Shown here: positions 1 to 5,357 of the stretch, one piece after another
Layout of the letters: each line of letters begins with the position of its first letter
Numbering within the stretch: the stretch's first letter is position 1
The notes under the pieces: model-generated
What the model saw: only the letters and a program-made list of their open reading frames with translations
Told to the model about the DNA's origin: nothing
Databases searched by the model: none
NCBI GenBank assembly: GCA_000720805.1
Contig: JODI01000178.1
Span: 1 to 5,467, forward strand
DNA from: Streptomyces violaceoruber
GTDB taxonomy: Bacteria; Actinomycetota; Actinomycetes; Streptomycetales; Streptomycetaceae
Direction: 5' to 3'
DNA: 5,467 nucleotides
Translations under genes and position numbers: made by a program

Positions 1-1
1 C

Positions 2-325
2 CTCACCGCCGAGCAGTGCGCGAAGGACTACGAGTACAACACCGGCCGCGTCATCGTCGACATGCTGAACGGGGACGACCAGCAGGCGGCCGAAGTGCCC
101 GGCGCCCTCGTCGCGGGCCACGGCCCCTTCACCTGGGGTGCCACCGCCCGCACGTCCCTCGAACACGCCATCATCTGCGAGGCCGTCGCCGACATCGCCC
201 TCCACACCATGACCCTGGCCCCGACGGCAGCCCCCCCGCCCCCGCACCTCCTCAACCGCCACTACACCCGCAAACACGGCCCCGACGCCTACTACGGCAA
301 CCCCGACCCGGCGACCCCGGTGTGA
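2..325 (+). CDS. araD: L-ribulose-5-phosphate 4-epimerase, C-terminal part (5' end outside window)
   Basis: This is the last 107 codons of a class II aldolase/epimerase that interconverts L-ribulose 5-phosphate and D-xylulose 5-phosphate in cytosolic L-arabinose catabolism. The reading frame enters at base 2 with LTAEQCAKDYEYNTGRVIVD and ends at TGA 323-325. Two features match E. coli AraD as I remember it. The first is the GHGPFTWG segment (codons about 118-141), whose His at 119-121 corresponds to the metal-ligand His of VHSHGPFAWG. The second is the C-terminal block HYTRKHGPDAYYGN, whose second Tyr corresponds to the catalytic Tyr229. E. coli AraD stops just after this YYG, while this protein adds about eight residues ending in PDPATPV. 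The N-terminal metal-binding histidines lie outside the window. Other class II aldolases such as fuculose-1-phosphate aldolase lack the HYxRKHGxxAYYG ending, so AraD is the clear best call. No other arabinose gene is visible. Confidence 0.92.
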   Translation, partial: LTAEQCAKDYEYNTGRVIVDMLNGDDQQAAEVPGALVAGHGPFTWGATARTSLEHAIICEAVADIALHTMTLAPTAAPPPPHLLNRHYTRKHGPDAYYGNPDPATPV

Positions 326-327
326 CG

Positions 328-360
328 GGCCATGTCCGCGGGGCAGGTCTCGGACGGGCC
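328..360 (+). terminator. possible weak hairpin terminator after araD
   Basis: Just after the araD stop codon, GTCCG (334-338) can pair with CGGAC (351-355) around a 12-nt loop. An outer GGCC (328-331) can pair with GGCC (357-360). There is no T-run, as is usual in very G+C-rich actinobacteria, and the stem is interrupted. It is plausible as a terminator only because of its position. Confidence 0.3.
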
Positions 361-440
361 GGGCATCGTGCACCAGGGGGCGGTCGCCGTCTTAAGACCC
401 CACGCTGTCGGCGGCCCGACCCGCCCACCATCAGGCGTAC

Positions 441-471
441 TTGAAAAGTCCTTACCGTGAACGGCTAGCAT
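441..471 (+). promoter_or_regulatory. candidate promoter of the glycosyltransferase gene, with overlapping inverted repeat
   Basis: A patch lower in G+C than its surroundings contains TTGAAA (441-446) and TAGCAT (466-471). The 19-bp spacing is longer than the ideal 17-18. These resemble the -35 and -10 boxes of the principal actinobacterial sigma factor, and the -10 fits TANNNT. The inferred start of transcription would leave a leader of about 30 nt before the GTG at 508. A perfect 6-bp inverted repeat, CCGTGA (455-460) and TCACGG (471-476) separated by 10 bp, brackets the -10 box and could be an operator. Confidence 0.45.
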
Positions 472-507
472 CACGGGCGCCGTTGTCGGCCGGGATGGGG
501 TGAGCGC

Positions 508-1401
508 GTGGAGGTGCCAAGGGTCGCCGTGGCCGTGGTGACCATGGGGAACCGGCCCGAGGAGGTCGACGCGCTGCTGGAGTCCGTGGCCAAGCAGGAC
601 CTCGCCCCCGTACGGATCGTGATCGTCGGCAACGGCTGCCGGCTGCCCGGGTTCGCCGGGCGGATCTCGTTGCCCTGCGAGGTCACCGCCATCGACGTCG
701 AGGAGAACCTCGGGTGTCCCGGCGGGCGGAACGTGGCGCTGGCCCGGCTCCGGGAGTTCGGGGACGTCGACGTGGTCGTCGAGCTCGACGACGACGGGCT
801 GCTGGTCGACCCCGATGTGCTGCGCCGGGTGGGGGACCTGTTCGCCGCCGACCCGCGCCTCGGCATCGTCGGCTTCCGCATCGCCGACGAGCACGGACAG
901 ACCCAGCAGCGGCACGTGCCGCGGGTCGGCTCGTCCGACCCGCTGCGGGGTGGCTACGTCACCGGGTTCCTCGGCGGGGGGCACGCCTTCCGCATGGCGA
1001 TGCTCGACCAGACGGGGGACTGGCCCGCCCGGTTCTTCTTCGCCCACGAGGAGATCGACCTGGCCTGGCGGGCCGTCGACCGCGGCTGGCGGATCCTGTA
1101 CGCGCCGGAACTGGTGCTCCGGCACCCCCGGACCTCGCCCGCCCGGCACGCCATCTACTACCGGGTGAACGCCCGCAACCGGGTCTGGCTGGTCCGCCGC
1201 CGGCTTCCGGCGGCGCTCATCCCCGTACATCTGGGCGTGTGGATCGCGCTCACCCTGCTGCGGGTGCGGTCGACGGCCGGGCTGCGGGCCTGGTTCGGCG
1301 GCTTCGTGGAGGGGCTGCAGGAACCCGCCGGCGAGCGGCGGCCGATGCGCTGGCGGACGGTGTGGCGGCTGACCCGGCTGGGGCGACCGCCGGTGATCTG
1401 A
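508..1401 (+). CDS. family 2 (GT-A fold) glycosyltransferase
   Basis: This 297-residue protein should transfer a sugar from a nucleotide-sugar donor; neither donor nor acceptor can be read from the sequence. The N-terminal VAVAVVTMGNRPEEVDALLESV (residues 6-27) is the first beta strand and helix of the GT-A fold. ENLGCPGGRNVALAR (about 66-80) is the typical N(x)GxxxxRN nucleotide-binding segment. ELDDDG (92-97) holds the DxD-type metal and diphosphate site. FFFAHEEIDLAWRA (176-189) holds the acidic ED-type catalytic base and acceptor loop. The tail NARNRVWLVRRRLP (221-234) and the hydrophobic stretch at about 235-252 suggest loose membrane contact, as in rhamnosyltransferase-like enzymes. I chose the GTG at 508 because the next in-frame upstream codons reach a stop (TGA 500-502 in the ATGGGGTGA context is out of frame but leaves little room), and GGGGTGAG just upstream is a poor, close ribosome-binding site. 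The GTG at 514 is an alternative start. No sugar-nucleotide or transporter gene lies beside it. Confidence 0.88.
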   Translation: MEVPRVAVAVVTMGNRPEEVDALLESVAKQDLAPVRIVIVGNGCRLPGFAGRISLPCEVTAIDVEENLGCPGGRNVALARLREFGDVDVVVELDDDGLLVDPDVLRRVGDLFAADPRLGIVGFRIADEHGQTQQRHVPRVGSSDPLRGGYVTGFLGGGHAFRMAMLDQTGDWPARFFFAHEEIDLAWRAVDRGWRILYAPELVLRHPRTSPARHAIYYRVNARNRVWLVRRRLPAALIPVHLGVWIALTLLRVRSTAGLRAWFGGFVEGLQEPAGERRPMRWRTVWRLTRLGRPPVI

Positions 1402-1410
1402 CGCCCGCAC

Positions 1411-1441
1411 GGGGGGCGTACCGGCCGCCGGTGCGACCCCC
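1411..1441 (+). terminator. strong GC hairpin after the glycosyltransferase
   Basis: Nine bases after the stop codon, G1411-G1415 pair with C1437-C1441. After a G-A mismatch, CGTACCGG (1417-1424) pairs with CCGGTGCG (1428-1435) with one G-U pair, leaving a 3-nt loop. The 13 pairs in 31 nt without a T-run fit the hairpin-only terminators common in Streptomyces. It lies in a convergent gap, so it may also stop transcription arriving from the other strand. Confidence 0.55.
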
Positions 1442-1493
1442 GGACGACCCCCGTGACGATGCCCGTGACAACGCCCGCACGAAGCCCGTACGG
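1440..1493. repeat. degenerate 11-12 bp tandem repeat in the convergent gap
   Basis: Successive units begin with CCG and share a gacga-like core: CCGGACGACCC (1440-1450), CCGTGACGATGC (1451-1462), CCGTGACAACGC (1463-1474) and CCGCACGAAGC (1475-1485). A partial unit at 1486 onward forms the palindrome CCCGTACGGG (1485-1494). The two central units differ at two positions. The repeat lies between two gene ends, and no coding role is evident. Confidence 0.45.
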
Positions 1494-1506
1494 GAACGGC
1501 GGGGAT

Positions 1507-1535
1507 GTCGGAACGGGGCTACCAGGGACCCCGAC
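1507..1535 (-). terminator. candidate terminator hairpin downstream of the DNA polymerase gene
   Basis: CGGGG (1514-1518) pairs with CCCCG (1529-1533) around a 10-nt loop. Alternatively, GTCG (1507-1510) pairs with CGAC (1532-1535). It begins about 27 nt beyond the polymerase stop codon on the minus strand. The stem is modest and there is no T-run, so the call rests largely on its position between convergent genes. Confidence 0.33.
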
Positions 1536-1561
1536 CTCACTGAACACCCGAGCCGCCCCCC

Positions 1562-3244
1562 TCATTTCGCGTCCGCGTAACACTCCACCACCGCCGTGGT
1601 GAACGGAAACCGCACCGGCGTCTCCCCGAACGTCAGCCGGCCCGCCAGGTCGGCCGCCTCCCGGATCGCCGCCGCCACCATCCGCGCCTCCTCCTGCGGA
1701 CAGTGCACGATCACCTCGTCGTGCTGGAAGAAGACCAGCTCGGCCGCCATGTCCGCGCAGCTGCGGCGCAGGGCGGCGAGCAGCAGCAGGGTCCAGTCGG
1801 CGGCGCTGCCCTGGACGACGAAGTTGCGGGCGAAGCGGCCGCGGGCCCGGGCGTCGGACGAGGCGTGGCCGGGCACCCACTGCCGGCCGTCGGTCTCGTC
1901 CTCCCCGAGGGGGATGCCGGCCTCCTCCGCCCCGTCGTCCGCCCCGACGGCCGGCGGGCAGGTCCGGCCCAGCCAGGTCCGCACCAGCCGCCCCTCCTCG
2001 CCGGCCCGAGCCGCGTCGTCGACGTAGGCCACCGCGCGCGGGAAGCGGCGTCTGAGCGCGGCGAGGTTCTTCAGACCGTCGCCGGAGGTCTGGCCGTACA
2101 CCGCGCCGAGGACCGCGAGCTTGGCCTGGGCACGGTCGCCGGAGAAGGCGCGGTCGGAGACGGACTGGTACAGGTCGCTCTCGCGGCCGGCCACCTCCAT
2201 CAGCCCCGGGTCACGGGAGATGGCGGCCAGCACCCTGGGTTCCATCTGGTCGGCGTCGGCGACGACGAGCCGCCAGCCGGGGTCGGCGACCACGGCCCGA
2301 CGGATCACCTTCGGGATCTGGAGCGCGCCCCCGCCGTTGGTCACCCACCGTCCGGTGACCGTGCCGCCCGCGAGGAACTCCGGCCGGAACCGCCCGTCCC
2401 GCACCCAGTCCTGCAGCCAGGACCAGCCGTGGGCGACCCGGATGCGATACAGCTTCTTGTACTCGATCAGGGGTTTCACGGCTGGATGGTCGAGCGACTC
2501 GATCTCCCACCGCCGGGTCGACCTGATCTTGATCCCGGCCTGCGCGAACGCCTTGATGACGTCGGCGGGGAGGTCGGGGCGGACCCGGCGGCCGAAGGCG
2601 GCGGACACCTCGTCGGCGAGTTCGGCCAGGCGCCGGGGCTCGCCGCCGCCCGCGTACCGCTCGCCGAGCAGGTCGTGCAGCACCCGGCGGTGCACCTCCG
2701 CGCTCCACGGCAGCCCGGACCGGTTCATCTCGGCGGCCACCAGCATGCCCGCCGACTCGGCCGCGGTCAGCAGCCGCATACGGTCGGGGTGTGCGGTGGC
2801 GTCATGCCGGCGCTGCTGGTCGGCGTACACCTCCACGAGGTCGGCCAGCGGTACGTGTACGGCCTGCGGCTCGAACAGGGGTGACTGCGAGCCCGGTTCG
2901 GCGGACCGCTGCGGTGGATCGGGCGGTACCGGGCCGCCCCGCAGCCGGGCCAGGGCGGCGGCCGCCGACCGGGGTTCGCCGTAGCGTCCCTCGTGACCGA
3001 GGAGGAGCGTCTCCGCGTCCTCCACGTCGTAGCACCGCTCCACTCGCACCCCCGTGGCGAGCAGGCGCGGATACGTCTCGGCCGTCGACCGCCACACCCA
3101 GCGCGTGACCTCCGGCAGGCCCCGCACGGCCTCGGCGGCGTCCGCCGCCCACCGCACCGGCCCCGCGAGCACCCCACCGGGGCCGAGGGGGGCGAACTCC
3201 ACGCCACCACCCTCGGCCGGAGCGAGAGCCCACCGCTCGGTCAT
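1562..3244 (-). CDS. family A (Pol I-like) DNA polymerase without 5'-nuclease, exonuclease domain degenerate
   Basis: This 560-residue protein is of Klenow-fragment type, of the kind annotated in actinobacteria as bifunctional 3'-5' exonuclease/DNA polymerase. The polymerase half is intact by motif. GTVTGRW (294-300) matches the TxTGR segment and LQIPKVIRRA (308-317) the following strand. Motif A is ADADQMEPR with catalytic D330 and E335. Motif B runs from R371 to G384 with R371, K375 and Y383. RNFVVQGSAAD (473-483) matches the RNxxxQGTAAD block. Motif C is QHDEV with D509. The N-terminal 150 residues match the exonuclease region only loosely and lack its acidic motifs. Motif B has Leu379 where Taq has Phe667. 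The start is ATG (complement of 3242-3244), giving MTERWALAP. A GTG two codons earlier is possible, and neither has a Shine-Dalgarno sequence. It follows the Clp_N gene by 83 bp on the same strand, so co-transcription is possible. It is probably a repair or accessory polymerase, not the replicative Pol I. Confidence 0.88.
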   Translation of the reverse strand: MTERWALAPAEGGGVEFAPLGPGGVLAGPVRWAADAAEAVRGLPEVTRWVWRSTAETYPRLLATGVRVERCYDVEDAETLLLGHEGRYGEPRSAAAALARLRGGPVPPDPPQRSAEPGSQSPLFEPQAVHVPLADLVEVYADQQRRHDATAHPDRMRLLTAAESAGMLVAAEMNRSGLPWSAEVHRRVLHDLLGERYAGGGEPRRLAELADEVSAAFGRRVRPDLPADVIKAFAQAGIKIRSTRRWEIESLDHPAVKPLIEYKKLYRIRVAHGWSWLQDWVRDGRFRPEFLAGGTVTGRWVTNGGGALQIPKVIRRAVVADPGWRLVVADADQMEPRVLAAISRDPGLMEVAGRESDLYQSVSDRAFSGDRAQAKLAVLGAVYGQTSGDGLKNLAALRRRFPRAVAYVDDAARAGEEGRLVRTWLGRTCPPAVGADDGAEEAGIPLGEDETDGRQWVPGHASSDARARGRFARNFVVQGSAADWTLLLLAALRRSCADMAAELVFFQHDEVIVHCPQEEARMVAAAIREAADLAGRLTFGETPVRFPFTTAVVECYADAK

Positions 3245-3327
3245 GGTCACGAGTGTCGCAGGAGGGTCTGACAACGAGCCGTTCGCCGAAAAGGCGCCGC
3301 ATCGCGCAGCCCCCGGTCGGAAGAGCC
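3245..3327 (-). other. 83-bp gap between Clp_N gene and polymerase gene
   Basis: I find no convincing promoter here. On the minus strand, GACACT lies 7 nt before the polymerase ATG and weakly resembles a leaderless -10 box, but no -35 box stands at 16-19 bp. A small GGCG/CGCC hairpin with a GAAAA loop (about 3287-3300) is too weak for a firm terminator call. The AGGAGGG run near 3260 is on the plus strand, so it cannot serve the polymerase. Read-through from the Clp_N promoter or a weak leaderless promoter are both possible. Confidence 0.35.
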
Positions 3328-4065
3328 TCAGGCCTCCTGCTCCCCGGGCTTCGCCGTGATCCGGGTGAGCGCCGCGGCGATGTTCTCCTCCACCGCCGGC
3401 TTGGTGATGCCGAGGCCGGACAGGACACCCTCGCCGTTCTCGAACTCCAGCAGGGCCAGCAGGAGGTGCTCGGTGCCGATGTAGTTGTGGCCCAGACGCA
3501 GGGCCTCGCGGAAGGTGAGCTCCAGGACCTTCTTGGCGTCGGAGCCGTACGGGACGAGCTCCGGGACCTCTTCCACGGCGGGGGGCAGTGCGGCGGTGGC
3601 GGCCTGGCGCACGGTGTCGAGGAGGACGCCCTGCGCGGTGATCGCCTTGGCGGCCAGCCCCTCCGGCTCGGCCAGCAGGCCGAGGACCAGGTGCTCGGGG
3701 CGGCCCTCGGGGTTGCGGGCGGCGACGGACTCGTTGTGGGCGGCCATCACCACGTTGCGGGCGCGCGGGGTGTATCGGCCGAAGCCCGCGTTGGGGTCGA
3801 GGGCCGCCGACTCCTTCGGCACGAACCGCTTCTGCGCGGCCTGCCGGGTCACTCCCATGCTCTTGCCGATGTCCGTCCAGGACGCGCCGGAGCGCCGGGC
3901 CTGGTCCACGAAGTGGCCGATCAGGTGGTCGGCCACCTCGCCGAGATGGTCGGCAGCGATGACCGCGTCCTGGAGCTGGTCGAGGGCGTCCGTATGGACC
4001 TTCTTGATGGCCGCGATGAGGTCGTCGAGGCGTACGGATGACGTGATTTCCGGGTTGGTCGTCAT
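3328..4065 (-). CDS. helix-turn-helix protein with two Clp_N repeats (ClpC2-like regulator/decoy)
   Basis: This 245-residue cytosolic protein has no Walker A or B motif, so it is not a Clp ATPase. Residues 11-55 are predicted helical. SWTDIGKSMGVTRQAAQKRF (63-82) is a helix-turn-helix of the type used for DNA binding. Two copies of the ClpA/ClpC N-terminal repeat follow: about 96-160 starting FGRYTPRARNVV with EHLVLGLL at 124-131, and about 174-237 with GHNYIGTEHLLLALL at 192-206, almost identical to ClpC N-domains. The ClpC N-domain binds substrates, adaptors and cyclic-peptide antibiotics such as cyclomarin. Mycobacterial ClpC2, a similar ATPase-less protein, has been reported to bind cyclomarin and protect ClpC1. 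By inference this is a DNA-binding sensor or decoy. The start is ATG 4063-4065, since an in-frame TGA lies six bases upstream. No Shine-Dalgarno is present, in line with the leaderless promoter. A palindromic operator abuts the start, suggesting autoregulation. Confidence 0.87.
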   Translation of the reverse strand: MTTNPEITSSVRLDDLIAAIKKVHTDALDQLQDAVIAADHLGEVADHLIGHFVDQARRSGASWTDIGKSMGVTRQAAQKRFVPKESAALDPNAGFGRYTPRARNVVMAAHNESVAARNPEGRPEHLVLGLLAEPEGLAAKAITAQGVLLDTVRQAATAALPPAVEEVPELVPYGSDAKKVLELTFREALRLGHNYIGTEHLLLALLEFENGEGVLSGLGITKPAVEENIAAALTRITAKPGEQEA

Positions 4066-4100
4066 GCGTCAACCGTAGGTTGACACCCCTCCAGTGTCAA
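4066..4100 (-). promoter_or_regulatory. leaderless promoter of the Clp_N gene
   Basis: On the minus strand, a perfect TTGACA -35 box (complement of 4095-4100) is followed by exactly 17 bp (4078-4094) and a TACGGT -10 box (complement of 4072-4077). The box ends 6 nt before the ATG. Transcription should therefore begin at or within a base or two of the start codon, matching the absence of a ribosome-binding site. The only purine-rich SD-like run (GGAGGG) sits in the spacer, about 21 nt from the ATG. Confidence 0.72.
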
Positions 4101-4112
4101 CCCGAGGTTGAC
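4068..4112. promoter_or_regulatory. double palindromic operator: four GTCAACC/GGTTGAC half-sites
   Basis: Two perfect 7-bp-arm palindromes with 3-bp centres stand 28 bp apart centre to centre: GTCAACCGTAGGTTGAC (4068-4084) and GTCAACCCGAGGTTGAC (4096-4112). Between them, GGTTGACAC (4078-4086) and GTGTCAACC (4094-4102) form a further 9-bp inverted repeat around 7 bp. The half-sites cover both the -35 and -10 boxes of the Clp_N promoter, so a bound protein would block RNA polymerase. The likely ligand is the Clp_N helix-turn-helix protein encoded 2 bp away. The palindromes are seen directly; the protein that binds them is inferred. Confidence 0.75.
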
Positions 4113-4144
4113 GCCGGTCCGGGGCCGGATGAGACGATCGCCGG
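4108..4144 (+). promoter_or_regulatory. candidate leaderless promoter of the DUF2786 gene
   Basis: TTGACG (4108-4113) and GACGAT (4133-4138) could be -35 and -10 boxes, with a long 19-bp spacer. The -10-like box ends 6 nt before the GTG at 4145, and there is no Shine-Dalgarno, so the arrangement resembles the leaderless promoter on the other strand. The -35 box overlaps the last operator half-site. The -10 match is imperfect (G in place of the first T). Confidence 0.4.
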
Positions 4145-5356
4145 GTGAGCAGCACCAAGAACTCGGACCGGGCGACCGGTGACGCCGACGGCCCGGCCGG
4201 CACCGTGGACCGCGCCTTCCGGACCGCCCTCTACGCCGACTCCGACACCGCCCTCGACACCGGCGCCTCCCTCCTCGCGGCCGACCCCGCGACGGACGCC
4301 GAACTGGCCCGGAGAGGCGAGGAGTTCGTCGCGGCGGCCTGGCGACGCGGCTGGCAGCCCGCGGACGTCGTACGGATCGTGCGGCGCGAACTGGACGACG
4401 TCCACGTACGCCTGGCGGCCGCGCTGATCCGTGCCCAGGCCCCGAACGACCGCCCGCGCGGCCACCGTTGGACCGCCCAGCTGACGGGTCTCGCCGGACT
4501 CGCGGGCACCGACGACCCCACCGCCACCCCGCCCCGCCCCGACCGCTTCACCCACGCGAGCGCCGTACTGGAGCTGTACCGCCTCCTCCTGCGCCTGCCC
4601 GCGCTGGAGCCCCTCGAAGAGCCACGGCGGACCGCCGGGCCACGAAACGGCGGGCACGGCACCCCGGGCAGGCGCGACACCGCCTCCCGCATGCTCACCC
4701 GCATCCGCGCGCTGCTCGCCAAGGCCGAGGCGACCGGGTTCCCGGAGGAGGCGGAGGCACTCAGCGCCAAGGCGCAGGAGCTGATGGCCCGGCACAGCAT
4801 CGACGAGGCACTCCTCGCGGACCGGGACCCGGCCCACGCCGGCGACGCGCCCGGCGCCTGCCGTATCGGAGTCGAACCGCCGTACGAGCAGGCCAAGGCG
4901 GTGCTCCTTGACGCGGTCGCCGCCGCCAACCACTGCCGGGCCGTGTGGAACGAGCCCTTCGCCTTCTCCACCGTCGTCGGCTTCGAGCCCGACCTCGAGG
5001 TCGTCGAACTGCTCTACACCTCGCTGCTCGTGCAGGCCCAGTCCGCCCTGGCGAAGGCGGAGGCGGCACAGCGCGCGGGCGGCCGCAAGCGCACGAAGAC
5101 CTTCCGGCAGTCCTTCCTCGCCGCCTACGCCCACCGCGTCGGCAGCCGCCTGCGCGAGGCCGCCGCGACCCCCGTGAGCGAGGACCTGCTCCCGGTCCTC
5201 GCTTCCCGCGAGGTGGCCGTCACCGACCGTCTGGACCACATGTTCCCGCAGACGACCACGACCCGACTGCGGGGAGTGAGCGACGAGGCGGGCTGGACGG
5301 AGGGTGCCCAGGCCGCCGACCGCGCCCAGGTCGCATCCCGACGCCCACTGGAATGA
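4145..5356 (+). CDS. DUF2786 domain protein, function unknown
   Basis: This 403-residue cytosolic protein has no signal peptide or membrane segment. The recognisable part is the short DUF2786 domain, about residues 181-219: SRMLTRIRALLAKAE, then GFPEEAEALSAKAQELMARHSI. This is the family's KIRxLLAKAE...EAEAAxxKAQELM signature. The C-terminal half (about 245-400) contains KAVLLDAVAAANHCRAVW, FEPDLEVVELLYTSLLVQ and FRQSFLAAYAHRVGSRL, the pattern usually seen after DUF2786 in actinobacterial and phage proteins. Residues 21-155 are a mostly helical, Ala/Arg-rich N-terminal extension, joined by a Pro/Gly/Arg-rich linker (about 158-178). No catalytic motif is evident, and no activity is established for the family as far as I know. 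The start is GTG 4145-4147, with no ribosome-binding site and a possible leaderless promoter. It is divergent from the Clp_N gene across the palindromic operator, so shared control is possible. Confidence 0.82.
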   Translation: MSSTKNSDRATGDADGPAGTVDRAFRTALYADSDTALDTGASLLAADPATDAELARRGEEFVAAAWRRGWQPADVVRIVRRELDDVHVRLAAALIRAQAPNDRPRGHRWTAQLTGLAGLAGTDDPTATPPRPDRFTHASAVLELYRLLLRLPALEPLEEPRRTAGPRNGGHGTPGRRDTASRMLTRIRALLAKAEATGFPEEAEALSAKAQELMARHSIDEALLADRDPAHAGDAPGACRIGVEPPYEQAKAVLLDAVAAANHCRAVWNEPFAFSTVVGFEPDLEVVELLYTSLLVQAQSALAKAEAAQRAGGRKRTKTFRQSFLAAYAHRVGSRLREAAATPVSEDLLPVLASREVAVTDRLDHMFPQTTTTRLRGVSDEAGWTEGAQAADRAQVASRRPLE

Positions 5357-5357
5357 G

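Noticed and set aside
389..398. Perfect 10-bp palindrome GTCTTAAGAC upstream of the glycosyltransferase
   Set aside because: Single short palindrome about 45 bp ahead of the candidate promoter with no repeat or promoter overlap; not enough to call a site.
292..1410. 372-codon minus-strand frame opposite the glycosyltransferase
   Set aside because: Low-complexity Pro/Gly/Asp/His-rich product with no domain; the opposite strand carries a convincing GT2 protein.
1703..2884. 393-codon plus-strand frame opposite the polymerase
   Set aside because: Low-complexity antisense product; all polymerase motifs lie on the minus strand.
1562..4072. Single 836-codon minus-strand frame suggesting a fusion protein
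   Set aside because: Upstream of 3244 the frame is an out-of-frame reading of the Clp_N gene (Arg/Pro/Gly-rich, no domain). The Clp_N frame has clear domains and its own promoter, so the long frame reflects the scarcity of stops in G+C-rich DNA.
4087..4092. GGAGGG on the minus strand as a ribosome-binding site for the Clp_N gene
   Set aside because: It lies about 21 nt from the ATG and inside the 17-bp promoter spacer, so it would probably not be transcribed.
4097..5239. 380-codon minus-strand frame opposite the DUF2786 gene
   Set aside because: Gly/Ala/Val-rich antisense shadow; it would also cover the divergent promoter, and DUF2786 is recognisable on the plus strand.
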